Below, in pieces: positions 7,914-18,068 of a DNA stretch of 64,000 nucleotides. Numbering within the stretch: the stretch's first letter is position 1; each line of letters opens with the position of its first letter. The notes under the pieces are model-generated. The model had not been told where the DNA came from, did not search any database, and saw only the letters and a list, made by a program, of their open reading frames with translations. This stretch comes from Arthrobacter sp. Soil762 (GTDB taxonomy: Bacteria; Actinomycetota; Actinomycetes; Actinomycetales; Micrococcaceae), in NCBI RefSeq assembly GCF_001428335.1, contig NZ_LMSG01000006.1, forward strand, positions 297 to 64,296. Direction: 5' to 3'. A program made the translations under genes and the position numbers.

Positions 7914-9149
7914 CTAGCGCAGGCCGGCTCGTCCGCCGCGACCCAGTTGGTTGGCGGCATGGCCTACCAGTTCCAGTGGCCCCCGCCATTTCTGGAGGAC
8001 AAACACGATGCCCACGGCGATGGCCGTCGCGGCATGTGCCCAGTACATTCCCGCCTCGGTCCAGCCGGCGGGCAGCGGCTTCAGGTAGAACGACGAAACC
8101 ACCCACACATGCGCTGAGTAGAGCGTGAGCGTCATTGCCCCCGCGCCGCGCAGCGGCAGCAACAGGTCCAGGTCCAGCCAGTCAGCCAGCCTGCCGAGCA
8201 GGAGGAACACACCCACAACGGCGGCCGCCACGCCGCAGGTGTGAAGCAGATCCAGCATGGTGGCCGAATGCGGTGCCGCGGCCGCCAGCCACCACCAGGA
8301 TCCTTCCTGCGGGATTCCCGTGAGGTTGACCTGGAGGACACTGTCCAGCGGGTATCCGGGGGCGTTCAGGACTGCCTCCAGCGCGGCACGGCCGCCCCAG
8401 TTCTCCATTGCGGCCGTGCCCAAAGCCTTGGCCAGTGCGGCCACCGCAGTCCCGCCGGCGAGCAGCAGGACAGGAACCATCGCCTTGGTGAGGGCCAGTC
8501 GGCCAATGACCAGGCCCACCAACAGGTACGACAGCCACTGGAACACCGGGTAGTAGCCGGTCAGGAACAGGTCTCCCAGCAGAGGAAAGGGCGTCGAGAG
8601 GTCTTCCCATGACGGGTTATGCCCCAGGTTCAGGGGCGGATTGGCTGCCATAAGCCAGGGTCGGAGCAGATATGCGAGCACCGGGGAAACCACGATCCAG
8701 CCGGCGGCCCAGGCGCACAGGGCCTTCAGCTTCAGGCCCAGGAACGGCAGGATGCACAGGAACAGCAGCGCGTAGTGGACCAGGATGATCGCAAGGTTCA
8801 CTTCCAGCCCGCCCAAAGAGAGCCCGACGGCGGCAATCACCAGGGCGCGCAGTGCGATGCCGCGGCGGGCTGCGTTCAGGGCAACACCTTCCGGAGGTAC
8901 CTGTTTTCCGGTGGACAGCGCCAGGCCCACGCCCGCCAACACGGCGAAGAGGGCTGCCGCGCGGCCGGAGAAGGTCAGGCCGATCCACGTGGGAGTGAGG
9001 TCGGCGTTTGCCTCGAAGGTGGGGAGCAGGTGTGTGGCCATCATGCCTAGGAGTGCCAGCCCCCTGGCTGCGTCAATACCGCGGAGGCGGCCCACGGCCT
9101 GTGAGGTTCGAGGCACCCGCGAGGGTCTTGCCGGGGCACGGGACGTCAT
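7914..9149 (-). CDS. Multi-pass membrane protein, heparan-alpha-glucosaminide acetyltransferase / DUF418-like
   Basis: A 411-residue protein with about ten hydrophobic helices. The N-terminal RLRGIDAARGLALLGMMATH is the hallmark opening of the DUF1624/HGSNAT and DUF418 membrane acyltransferase-like families (G-x-D-x-x-R-G at the start of helix one). The C-terminal part with LTLYSAHVW resembles the DUF418 end. The substrate is unknown. It faces the dapB operon convergently and diverges from the DUF222-like gene. It interrupts the dapB-dapA neighbourhood. Confidence 0.75.
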   Translation of the reverse strand: MTSRAPARPSRVPRTSQAVGRLRGIDAARGLALLGMMATHLLPTFEANADLTPTWIGLTFSGRAAALFAVLAGVGLALSTGKQVPPEGVALNAARRGIALRALVIAAVGLSLGGLEVNLAIILVHYALLFLCILPFLGLKLKALCAWAAGWIVVSPVLAYLLRPWLMAANPPLNLGHNPSWEDLSTPFPLLGDLFLTGYYPVFQWLSYLLVGLVIGRLALTKAMVPVLLLAGGTAVAALAKALGTAAMENWGGRAALEAVLNAPGYPLDSVLQVNLTGIPQEGSWWWLAAAAPHSATMLDLLHTCGVAAAVVGVFLLLGRLADWLDLDLLLPLRGAGAMTLTLYSAHVWVVSSFYLKPLPAGWTEAGMYWAHAATAIAVGIVFVLQKWRGPLELVGHAANQLGRGGRAGLR

Positions 9150-9225
9150 GAGGCGATGTTCTCACACCAACCTTTGTGGCAGCAGTCAAGAGCCAGCCGG
9201 AAACACGGTCTTGTAGACCTTGTGT

Positions 9226-9241
9226 TCGAATATATGTTCGA
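9226..9241 (+). promoter_or_regulatory. LexA (SOS) box upstream of the short DUF222-like gene
   Basis: TCGAATATATGTTCGA differs from the actinobacterial SOS consensus TCGAAC-N4-GTTCGA at one base. It sits just before a TAATAT -10 box at 9243-9248, so a bound repressor would cover the promoter. The identical 16-mer is found at 46051-46066. Confidence 0.8.
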
Positions 9242-9242
9242 A

Positions 9243-9248
9243 TAATAT
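9243..9248 (+). promoter_or_regulatory. -10 box of leaderless SOS-controlled promoter
   Basis: TAATAT ends seven bases before the ATG at 9256 and directly abuts the LexA box. Confidence 0.5.
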
Positions 9249-9255
9249 GGACACC

Positions 9256-9684
9256 ATGCAAACCCCATCCCAGCCGCGACCGTTTCCGGAATCCTCAACC
9301 GTCGGCGGATCGGTGCGCCCCGCGCGGGATGCCCAGGACCCCGGCTCGGCACAGCCTGTTGGACTGATGAAAGCGATGAGCCCGGGAGTGGTGGACTTCC
9401 TCTTCCGTCAGCTCGTGGAAGGTCGGCCCCCTGTGGACATCCAGTGGCAGGACGAAGGCGTCACACTCACCGCCCAGCCAGCGGGGGCAGAACTGGCCCG
9501 CAGATTGGCCGACACCGACTTGGACGCGCTGACGCCTACGGAACTGTTCCACTACGTCCGGGCGGCCCAGCGGCTCGCGGCCTGGGCTGAGGGGCTGCGG
9601 GAGGCTGCGGTGGACCGGTACTGCCAGCCAGGGAAGCCGCAGGATGGCGTGGTTCCCTCGGCTAGGCGCGCATCTCTAGGATAA
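9256..9684 (+). CDS. Short SOS-controlled DUF222 / 13E12-like protein
   Basis: A 142-residue protein. Its C-terminal half, around DLDALTPTELFHYVRAAQRL and AAWAEGLREAAVDRYCQ, resembles the beginning of DUF222 domains. The rest of that domain and the HNH nuclease are absent; the frame ends with RRASLG and a stop that lies within the promoter of the next gene. ATG 9256 is chosen over 9220 and 9247 because of the leaderless -10 box. In Mycobacterium tuberculosis several 13E12-family genes are LexA-regulated, which matches the operator here. It may be a truncated remnant or a small protein in its own right. Confidence 0.6.
   Translation: MQTPSQPRPFPESSTVGGSVRPARDAQDPGSAQPVGLMKAMSPGVVDFLFRQLVEGRPPVDIQWQDEGVTLTAQPAGAELARRLADTDLDALTPTELFHYVRAAQRLAAWAEGLREAAVDRYCQPGKPQDGVVPSARRASLG
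9677..9682 (+). promoter_or_regulatory. -10 box of leaderless nitrilase promoter
   Basis: TAGGAT ends six bases before the GTG at 9689 and overlaps the last codons of the upstream gene. Confidence 0.5.
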
Positions 9685-9688
9685 AGGG

Positions 9689-10435
9689 GTGACTGATGCC
9701 CTGACCGTCTCTGCCGTGCAGTACCAGGCGCTGGAAGGCGGGATTATCCCGAACGTGCAAGAACACGTCCGGCTGATCGAGGATGCCGAATCCCACGGTG
9801 CCCGGCTGGTGGTGTTCCCTGAGCTGTCGTTGACGGGGTACAACCTGGCCCTACTGGCCGCTGACGGTTCGTGGCTTCAACGCGACGATCCACGCTTGGC
9901 CGATCTCCACGAAATCTGTCGCCGGACCGGGATCACTGTGGTGGCAGGTGCCGCCTATCGGGAACCTGACGGCACGCCGCGGCTCGCCAGCCTCGTGATC
10001 CACCCCGACGGCACCACCGAACTCGGCTTCAAAACCCACCTCCACGGCCCGGAGCGGGACGTCTTCGCCGCGGGCGACGGTGCACTCATGATCGAGTTGG
10101 ATGGCTGGAATATAGCGCTGGCCATCTGCTTTGACGCCGCGGTTCCGTCCCACTCCACCGGGGCAGCTCAGGCCGGCGCCGATATCTACGCCGTTTCGGC
10201 CCTTTACACGCAGGCGGAAGAACGGCGGCTTGGCCTGCATCTCGGAGCCAGGGCCATGGACAACCGGATGTTCGCTATCCTGGCAAACCTCGGCGGATCC
10301 ACCTCGCTGGGTCCCTCCTGCGGCCTGAGCGGGTTCTGGGGACCGGACGGGTTCGAGCTGAAAAAGGCGGCCGGAACCGGCACTGAAGTAGTCACCGCCA
10401 TCCTGCAGCGGAGTGCCTTGCGGAAATTCCGCTGA
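9689..10435 (+). CDS. Carbon-nitrogen hydrolase (nitrilase superfamily)
   Basis: A 248-residue protein with the nitrilase Glu-Lys-Cys triad: Glu in VVFPELSLTGYN, Lys in GFKTHLHGPER, and Cys in LAICFDAAVPSH. This fold hydrolyses amides or nitriles (amidase, carbamoylase, omega-amidase type). The substrate cannot be fixed from sequence; the short length argues for a stand-alone amidase rather than a fused NAD synthetase. GTG 9689 follows a leaderless promoter. It lies between the DUF222-like gene and dapA on the same strand. Confidence 0.85.
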   Translation: MTDALTVSAVQYQALEGGIIPNVQEHVRLIEDAESHGARLVVFPELSLTGYNLALLAADGSWLQRDDPRLADLHEICRRTGITVVAGAAYREPDGTPRLASLVIHPDGTTELGFKTHLHGPERDVFAAGDGALMIELDGWNIALAICFDAAVPSHSTGAAQAGADIYAVSALYTQAEERRLGLHLGARAMDNRMFAILANLGGSTSLGPSCGLSGFWGPDGFELKKAAGTGTEVVTAILQRSALRKFR

Positions 10436-10548
10436 CCCCGCGGGAGCCGATCTGCAGTGCGTGCTGACCCGCAGTTCGTGGGGCATGGCAGCCCGCCAGT
10501 TGACGCGGATCACGCCGCCCCCATTGTCCTAACCAGCCGCCGACAGGG

Positions 10549-10554
10549 TAACGT
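10549..10554 (+). promoter_or_regulatory. -10 box of leaderless dapA promoter
   Basis: TAACGT ends seven bases before the dapA ATG. A possible -35 element, TTGTCC, lies 19 bases upstream of it. Confidence 0.5.
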
Positions 10555-10561
10555 TTTTTCC

Positions 10562-11470
10562 ATGCCTCACAAATCCGCCACCGCTCCTGCCCTTGGTACG
10601 CTCCTGACCGCCATGGTCACGCCCTTCACCAAGGATGGCGCCGTGGACTACAAGCAGGCAGCCGAACTGGCCACCAAGCTCGTGGACGATGGCTGTGACG
10701 GCCTCGTCGTCACCGGGACCACCGGCGAAACATCCACCCTTTCGGATGAAGAAAACCTTGGCATGTTCCGCGCTGTCAAGGAAGCCGTGGGAGACCGCGC
10801 CGCCATCATCGCCGGCACCGGGACGAACGACACCGCACACTCGGTGCACCTCTCCCAGCAGGCCGCAGCGCTCGGCGTCGACGGCCTGCTGCTCGTCACG
10901 CCGTACTACAACAAGCCCAGCCAGGCGGGCGTCCGCGCACACTTCGAGACCGTCGCGTCCGCAACCGATGTGCCCGTAATGCTCTACGACATTCCGGGCC
11001 GCTCCTCCATCGCCATCGAACCCGAAACCATGATCAGCTTGGCGAAGCACCCGAACATCGTCGCCGTTAAGGATGCCAAAGCCGATTTCATGGCAGCCAG
11101 CCGCGTGATGGCAGAGACGGACCTGTACTTCTACTCCGGCGACGACGGACTGATCCTTCCATGGATGTCCTTGGGCGCCGTCGGACTTGTGGGTGTGACA
11201 ACCCACGTCGCAACGCGCCGGTTCCGAGAACTGATCGACGCCATCAACGCGAACGACCTCGAAACCGCGCGTAAGATCAACTTCGAGCTGCTGCCCGTCG
11301 TGAGGGCAACGATGACCCGCGTCCAGGGAGCCGTTGCAGCCAAACAAATTCTTAAATGGCAGGGAGTCCTGCCCAACTCGATTGTCCGTTTGCCCCTCGT
11401 GGAGCCGGACGAAGCCGAGATCGTATCCATCCGCGAGGATTTGGCGGAAGCGGGGCTGGTCTTTCCCTGA
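10562..11470 (+). CDS. dapA: 4-hydroxy-tetrahydrodipicolinate synthase DapA
   Basis: DapA condenses pyruvate with aspartate semialdehyde. The 302-residue TIM barrel has TGTTGETSTL, the YYNKPSQ tyrosine loop, YDIPGRS, and the Schiff-base lysine in VAVKDAKAD. ATG 10562 (MPHKSATAP) is preferred over an in-frame opening about 100 bases upstream because the leaderless -10 sits in front of it. RNase J follows on the same strand after 41 bases, an arrangement common in actinobacteria. Confidence 0.96.
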   Translation: MPHKSATAPALGTLLTAMVTPFTKDGAVDYKQAAELATKLVDDGCDGLVVTGTTGETSTLSDEENLGMFRAVKEAVGDRAAIIAGTGTNDTAHSVHLSQQAAALGVDGLLLVTPYYNKPSQAGVRAHFETVASATDVPVMLYDIPGRSSIAIEPETMISLAKHPNIVAVKDAKADFMAASRVMAETDLYFYSGDDGLILPWMSLGAVGLVGVTTHVATRRFRELIDAINANDLETARKINFELLPVVRATMTRVQGAVAAKQILKWQGVLPNSIVRLPLVEPDEAEIVSIREDLAEAGLVFP

Positions 11471-11511
11471 GGGCTAAGACCGGCACCCTTCCGCCTGGAA
11501 AGTAGTGCACT

Positions 11512-13203
<1,692 letters not shown>

Positions 13204-13228
13204 CAGCCCCGAAGGCAAGCGGAATGGC

Positions 13229-13259
13229 AAAGGCCCGGTTCTTGTGGAACCGGGCCTTT
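13229..13259 (+). terminator. Hairpin terminator after rnj
   Basis: A perfect 13-pair stem (AAAGGCCCGGTTC and its complement) closes a five-base loop; the 3' arm ends in TTT. It separates rnj from ftsK. Confidence 0.8.
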
Positions 13260-13320
13260 CCCATCCGCAACATGAGGCCGGGAACAGCCGGAAATCCGCG
13301 GAAAACCGCCCCAGTTCCGG

Positions 13321-13326
13321 TACCGT
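13321..13326 (+). promoter_or_regulatory. -10 box of leaderless ftsK promoter
   Basis: TACCGT ends seven bases before the ATG at 13334. Confidence 0.5.
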
Positions 13327-13333
13327 GGCACGT

Positions 13334-16255
13334 ATGGCCACTCGTACCACTCCCCCGCCCCGAGGCGCCACTGGCGGCAAATCCAGCGCCAAATCCGGCA
13401 GCTCGGCGGGCCGCGGTGCAGGCGCCACAGGGTCCAGCCGCACCGGCGGCCGGGCCGGTTCATCGGCGGGCACCGCACGCACCCGCCAGCTTCCCGCCGT
13501 CGAACAGCGGCAGCCCTGGCTCCTGCGCGTTGTCGGCGGCGCCTGGTTAGGCGTGGGCCATCTGGTCGGCGGCGGAGTCCGCAGGATCGGCTCCGATGTC
13601 AGTGACCTGCCGGCGGACGAACGCCGTGACGGCGCTGCCCTGTTCAACCTTGCCCTGGGCATCTTCATAGCCACCTTCGCCTGGTGGGGAATGACCGGCT
13701 GGTTCCCCGACGCCGTCTACAGCGTGGTCAACGGCACCTTCGGCTGGATGTCGCTGCTTTTGCCGCTGATGCTTTTTGCGTGCGCCTTCCGGCTCTTCCG
13801 GCAGCCCGACGACGGCCGGGGAAACAACCGGGTGGGCATCGGTTTCCTCATCATGACCTTTGCGGGCTGCGGCCTTGCCCACGTGGTGGGAGGGCAGCCC
13901 ACCGTTGCCGAAGGCTTCGACGGCCTCCGCCAGGCCGGCGGCATGCTCGGCTTCCTGGCAGCCTCACCCCTCGCGGCCATCCACGCGGCGGTGCCCGTGG
14001 CGGTCTACGGCCTGCTGGCCTTCGTCTCGCTGCTCATCATTACCGCCACCCCCTTCGGGGCCATTCCACGCCGCCTGCGGGGTGCCTATGAGCATCTGAT
14101 GGGCCTGGATCTGCAGGAACCCGGCGACGACGGGGACAGCCACGACCGCAGCTACCTCGAGGAATCGAAGGCAACCCCGGCGCCGCGGAAGAAGAAGCGG
14201 CGTTTCTTCGGCAAGGACGACGAGTCCGACGCCGGGCTGGAAGGCTATGTGGGCGACGAAGCCTTTGAGCACGCCGTCATCGACGACGACGAGACCGACG
14301 CAAAGTCGGGCCGCGGACCGCGTCCCGCTCCCGGCGTGCGCCGCCCCACCCAGGCGGAAATCGCCGTCGAAAAAATCAAAGCGGCCCAGGGCCTCGGCAC
14401 TGCAGGGAAGGCTCCGGCAGAGGACAACGCCACCGAGGCCATCCCGCTGGTCACACCCGGGATGGTGGCCGCGGGCTCACTCAACGCGGCACCCGCCGCC
14501 GCTGCGCAGGTGCCGGCCAAGCCCGTCACGCCCATGCCCCTTCCGGCTCCTATTCCGCAGCGGACCGAGCAACTCTCACTGGCGGGCGACGTCACCTACA
14601 CCCTGCCGCCGTCGGACGTTCTGACCCCGGGCTCCATTCCCAAAGAGCGCACGGAGGCCAACGACGCGATCGTGGCTTCCCTGACCGAGACCCTCAACCA
14701 GTTCAACGTGGAAGCGCAGGTCACCGGCTTCAGCCGCGGACCCACCGTCACGCGGTACGAGATTGAGCTGTCCCCGGGCACCAAGGTGGAGCGCGTCACC
14801 GCCCTGTCCAAGAACATCTCCTACGCAGTGGCTTCCAGCGACGTCCGGATCCTCAGCCCCATCCCGGGCAAGTCCGCCATCGGTATCGAGATCCCCAATA
14901 CGGACCGCGAAACCGTCTCCCTCGGTGACGTCCTCCGCAGCCAGAACGCCCGCCGGACCGACCACCCCATGGTGATGGGCGTCGGCAAGGACGTCGAAGG
15001 CGGTTATGTCGTGGCGAACCTCGCCAAAATGCCCCACCTGCTCGTCGCAGGTGCCACCGGCGCCGGTAAGTCCTCGTTCGTGAACTCCATGATCACGTCT
15101 ATCCTCATGCGGGCAACGCCGGACGAGGTCCGCATGGTCATGGTGGACCCCAAGCGTGTGGAACTGACCGCCTACGAAGGCGTCCCGCACCTCATCACTC
15201 CCATCATCACCAACCCGAAGAAGGCTGCGGAGGCCCTGCAGTGGGTCGTCCGCGAAATGGATGCGCGTTACGACGACCTCGCCAACTACGGGTTCAAGCA
15301 CATCGATGACTTCAACAAGGCAGTCCGCGCCGGCAAGGTCCAGCCTCCCGTGGACTCCAAGCGCGTCATCCGGCCCTACCCGTACCTGCTGGTGATTGTC
15401 GACGAGCTCGCCGACCTGATGATGGTGGCCCCGCGCGACGTCGAAGACTCCATCGTCCGCATCACCCAGCTGGCCCGTGCCGCCGGCATCCACCTGGTCC
15501 TGGCCACCCAGCGGCCCTCCGTGGACGTCGTCACCGGCCTGATCAAGGCCAACGTGCCTTCCCGGATGGCCTTCGCCACGTCCTCCGTCACGGACTCCCG
15601 CGTGGTCCTTGACCAGCCCGGGGCCGAAAAGCTCATCGGCCAGGGTGATGCGCTGTTCCTGCCGATGGGTGCCTCCAAGGCCATGCGTGTCCAGGGCGCC
15701 TGGGTCACGGAGTCTGAAATCCACAAGGTGGTGGAACACGTCAAGGGCCAGCTCAAGGTCGACTACCGCCACGATGTCGCCCCCGAAGCGCCAAAAAAGC
15801 AGATCGACGACGATATCGGGGACGACCTCGAAGTGCTGCTTTCGGCTACCGAACTGGTGGTCACCACACAATTCGGTTCGACGTCGATGCTCCAGCGCAA
15901 GCTCCGGGTGGGCTTCGCCAAGGCCGGACGGCTAATGGACCTCCTGGAGTCCAGGGGAGTGGTTGGCCCCTCCGAAGGGTCCAAGGCACGCGACGTCCTG
16001 GTGAAGCCGGACGACCTCGCGTCCGTGCTGGCAGCCATGAAGGGCCAGGACGCGCCGGCCGTTGCTGATTCACAGACGGCAGCGCTCAGCGACAACGCCA
16101 ACGCCAACATTGCCCAGGGCGGTTATGCGGAGGACCTCGTGCAGGCGGACCTGGACCAGCGCAACCAGAAGGTTGAGTACTTCGACGGCGCCGACGGCAC
16201 CTCGGGCGACGACGAGGACGGTTCCGAAGACGCTTGGTCACTCACCGGACGGTAG
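13334..16255 (+). CDS. ftsK: DNA translocase FtsK/SpoIIIE
   Basis: A 973-residue septal DNA pump that segregates the chromosome terminus. Order of parts: a Ser/Gly/Ala-rich tail (1-60), four membrane helices between about 95 and 265, a disordered acidic and Pro/Ala linker to about 430, then the RecA-like motor with Walker A GATGAGKSS near residue 575 and Walker B VIVDELADLMM near 690, and the C-terminal winged-helix gamma domain that reads polar DNA motifs. ATG 13334 is chosen over an in-frame opening at 13244 that would overlap the rnj terminator. Its stop codon is part of the pgsA -10 box. Confidence 0.95.
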   Translation: MATRTTPPPRGATGGKSSAKSGSSAGRGAGATGSSRTGGRAGSSAGTARTRQLPAVEQRQPWLLRVVGGAWLGVGHLVGGGVRRIGSDVSDLPADERRDGAALFNLALGIFIATFAWWGMTGWFPDAVYSVVNGTFGWMSLLLPLMLFACAFRLFRQPDDGRGNNRVGIGFLIMTFAGCGLAHVVGGQPTVAEGFDGLRQAGGMLGFLAASPLAAIHAAVPVAVYGLLAFVSLLIITATPFGAIPRRLRGAYEHLMGLDLQEPGDDGDSHDRSYLEESKATPAPRKKKRRFFGKDDESDAGLEGYVGDEAFEHAVIDDDETDAKSGRGPRPAPGVRRPTQAEIAVEKIKAAQGLGTAGKAPAEDNATEAIPLVTPGMVAAGSLNAAPAAAAQVPAKPVTPMPLPAPIPQRTEQLSLAGDVTYTLPPSDVLTPGSIPKERTEANDAIVASLTETLNQFNVEAQVTGFSRGPTVTRYEIELSPGTKVERVTALSKNISYAVASSDVRILSPIPGKSAIGIEIPNTDRETVSLGDVLRSQNARRTDHPMVMGVGKDVEGGYVVANLAKMPHLLVAGATGAGKSSFVNSMITSILMRATPDEVRMVMVDPKRVELTAYEGVPHLITPIITNPKKAAEALQWVVREMDARYDDLANYGFKHIDDFNKAVRAGKVQPPVDSKRVIRPYPYLLVIVDELADLMMVAPRDVEDSIVRITQLARAAGIHLVLATQRPSVDVVTGLIKANVPSRMAFATSSVTDSRVVLDQPGAEKLIGQGDALFLPMGASKAMRVQGAWVTESEIHKVVEHVKGQLKVDYRHDVAPEAPKKQIDDDIGDDLEVLLSATELVVTTQFGSTSMLQRKLRVGFAKAGRLMDLLESRGVVGPSEGSKARDVLVKPDDLASVLAAMKGQDAPAVADSQTAALSDNANANIAQGGYAEDLVQADLDQRNQKVEYFDGADGTSGDDEDGSEDAWSLTGR

Positions 16256-16258
16256 CCT
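16253..16258 (+). promoter_or_regulatory. -10 box of leaderless pgsA promoter, overlapping the ftsK stop
   Basis: TAGCCT begins with the TAG stop of ftsK and ends six bases before the GTG of pgsA, so pgsA can be transcribed independently of ftsK. Confidence 0.5.
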
Positions 16259-16264
16259 AGGAGT

Positions 16265-16900
16265 GTGACTAGCACCGAAGCAACTGCCGCCGGCTCCAGC
16301 AGCCCAGGAATCTGGAATCTTCCCAACATCCTGACCATGCTGCGCATCGCCCTGGTGCCGTTCTTCGTCTGGTTCCTCCTCGCCGATGCCCCCGGGCTGG
16401 ACAGCGAGTCCGGGCCGTGGCGCTGGGCCGCGGTGGTGGCGTTCGCCGTCGCCATCTACACCGACAAGCTCGACGGCGACATCGCCAGGAGCCGCGGCCT
16501 CGTCACCAATTTCGGCAAAATTGCCGACCCCATCGCCGACAAGCTCCTCATCGGCTCAGCCCTGGTGATGCTGTCCATCCTGAATGAACTGCCGTGGTGG
16601 GTCACCATCGTCATCCTCGTCAGGGAATGGGGCATCACCGCCCTTCGTTTCTTTGTCATCCGGTACGGTGTCATCCCGGCCTCGCGCGGGGGCAAGCTCA
16701 AGACTGTCGTTCAGACGGCAGCGATCTTCCTGTATCTCCTGCCCCTCGGCGCGCTGGCGCCGTGGCTTGTCTGGGTGGCTTTCGCCGTCATGATCGTGGC
16801 TGTCCTGATCACGGTATGGACCGGCGTCGAATACGTCATTGAAGCCCTGCGCATCCGGTCACAGGGCAAACGGGCCGGAAAAACTACAGCTGGCAACTAG
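16265..16900 (+). CDS. pgsA: CDP-diacylglycerol-glycerol-3-phosphate 3-phosphatidyltransferase
   Basis: A 211-residue membrane enzyme of the CDP-alcohol phosphatidyltransferase family that makes phosphatidylglycerol phosphate. The signature is in DKLDGDIARSRG followed by GKIADPIAD, giving D-x2-DG-x2-AR-x8-G-x3-D-x3-D. Five or six helices are visible. In actinobacteria the copy next to ftsK, cinA and clgR is usually named pgsA or pgsA3. cinA follows after nine bases. Confidence 0.93.
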   Translation: MTSTEATAAGSSSPGIWNLPNILTMLRIALVPFFVWFLLADAPGLDSESGPWRWAAVVAFAVAIYTDKLDGDIARSRGLVTNFGKIADPIADKLLIGSALVMLSILNELPWWVTIVILVREWGITALRFFVIRYGVIPASRGGKLKTVVQTAAIFLYLLPLGALAPWLVWVAFAVMIVAVLITVWTGVEYVIEALRIRSQGKRAGKTTAGN

Positions 16901-16909
16901 GGAGCCGAT

Positions 16910-17389
16910 GTGACCAACCTTCACCACCTGGCGGAACAGACAGTCAAAATGGCCCTGGAAACGGGCCGCACCGTCGCGACCGCGGAATCGCTCACTGCGG
17001 GAATGGTCAGCGCCGTCCTCGCCGACACAGCCGGAGCCTCAGGCATGCTCCAAGGCGGTGTGGTGGCCTACCAGAACTCCGTCAAAGTGGACGTCCTGGG
17101 TGTTCCGGCAGAGCTGCTGGCCGCCGCCGGATCCGTTGACGGTGCTGTCGCAGCGGCCATGGCGGCAGGGGCCAGGACCGCGCTAGGCGCCGACCTCGGC
17201 GTCGCCACCACGGGGGTAGCCGGCCCGGAGGAACATGACGGCAAAGCGGTGGGGACGGTGTTCATCGGGATTGCCACAGCGGCCGGTGCGTCCTACCTCG
17301 AGTACGGCTTCACGGGTAACCGGGCAGAGATCCGCGGACAGGCTTGCGGTGCCGCGTTGGAAAGCCTGATCGCGGCCCTATCTTCCTGA
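16910..17389 (+). CDS. CinA C-terminal-type nicotinamide-nucleotide amidohydrolase
   Basis: A 159-residue protein containing only the C-terminal domain of CinA (PncC-type NMN deamidase). TVATAESLTAGMVSAVLADT, GGVVAYQNSVK and ATTGVAGPEEHDGKAVGTV are family motifs. The N-terminal molybdopterin-binding-like domain of full CinA is absent, as in many actinobacteria. GTG start after a GGAG site; probably translated from the pgsA transcript. Confidence 0.9.
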   Translation: MTNLHHLAEQTVKMALETGRTVATAESLTAGMVSAVLADTAGASGMLQGGVVAYQNSVKVDVLGVPAELLAAAGSVDGAVAAAMAAGARTALGADLGVATTGVAGPEEHDGKAVGTVFIGIATAAGASYLEYGFTGNRAEIRGQACGAALESLIAALSS

Positions 17390-17408
17390 AGCTACCGGGC
17401 GTAAAGTT

Positions 17409-17427
17409 GCCGGGAACAAATCCCGGC
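17409..17427 (+). terminator. Hairpin after cinA
   Basis: A seven-pair stem GCCGGGA/TCCCGGC with loop ACAAA, without a T-run. It is a probable terminator or pause between cinA and the clgR promoter. Confidence 0.45.
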
Positions 17428-17473
17428 GTCCATTAGTTATTACATTGTGTCGCTTCCGGATAGCGGAGGCGCC

Positions 17474-17479
17474 TAGGAT
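17474..17479 (+). promoter_or_regulatory. -10 box of the clgR promoter
   Basis: TAGGAT followed by about 150 bases of leader before the preferred clgR start. An alternative in-frame ATG lies at 17542. No clear -35 is seen. Confidence 0.35.
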
Positions 17480-17634
17480 GAATAAACCACCACGGTTCGC
17501 TCCACGGCGGACCGCACTTATGAGGGAGCAAGGCGATACAGATGGTAAAGCAGCCCGTATCCATAAACGGCGTTGTCCGCTGGAAGGATGTGGGCCTCGC
17601 CGATCAGGCCAAGAGCGAACAGAAGGAGCGCAAG

Positions 17635-17994
17635 ATGGTTGTACTTCGTCACGAAATCGGTGATGTCCTGCGCGATGTACGCCAGCGCCAGGGACGCACG
17701 CTCCGCGAAGTTTCGCACAGTGCCCGTGTTTCCTTGGGCTACCTCAGCGAAGTAGAGCGCGGCCAGAAGGAAGCTTCATCAGAGCTCCTCTCCTCAATCT
17801 GCTCAGCCCTGGACGTGCCGCTGTCCAGCATGCTCAGGGAAGTCAGCGACCGTGTCGCCGTCGCCGAGGGCGTAGCCGTTCCGGACACCGTTCCCCAGGA
17901 ATTCTCACAGCGCTACGGCCGCGACCTTGATCGTGATCTGAACGCTGAACTCAACAACGAACTGTCCAAGGGCCTGCTTTCCGGCGCACGGTAA
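17635..17994 (+). CDS. clgR: ClgR-like XRE-family transcriptional regulator
   Basis: A helix-turn-helix activator which, in related actinobacteria, controls Clp protease and stress genes. The HTH core is [20 protein letters not shown] followed by [23 protein letters not shown] 17635 gives 119 residues, has an AAGGAG site six bases ahead, and aligns with the known start of mycobacterial ClgR just before the HTH. An in-frame ATG at 17542 would add 31 residues. Location beside pgsA and cinA matches the clgR neighbourhood in other actinobacteria. It ends at a strong bidirectional terminator. Confidence 0.85.
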   Translation: MVVLRHEIGDVLRDVRQRQGRTLREVSHSARVSLGYLSEVERGQKEASSELLSSICSALDVPLSSMLREVSDRVAVAEGVAVPDTVPQEFSQRYGRDLDRDLNAELNNELSKGLLSGAR

Positions 17995-18021
17995 GCCGTC
18001 CGCAGGAGCCAGACAGGAGTA

Positions 18022-18058
18022 CAGCAAAGCCTCCGGCCATTGGCCGGAGGCTTTGCTG
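18022..18058. terminator. Bidirectional terminator between clgR and marR
   Basis: A perfect 17-pair stem with a three-base loop (ATT), lying between two convergent genes. It is the longest perfect hairpin I found in the first half of the window. Confidence 0.8.
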
Positions 18059-18068
18059 CGTGTGGCGG

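Noticed and set aside
17480..17540. ClgR autoregulatory box upstream of clgR
   Set aside because: TTCGCT and GGCG segments are present, but the spacing does not match the published pattern, so no operator is claimed.
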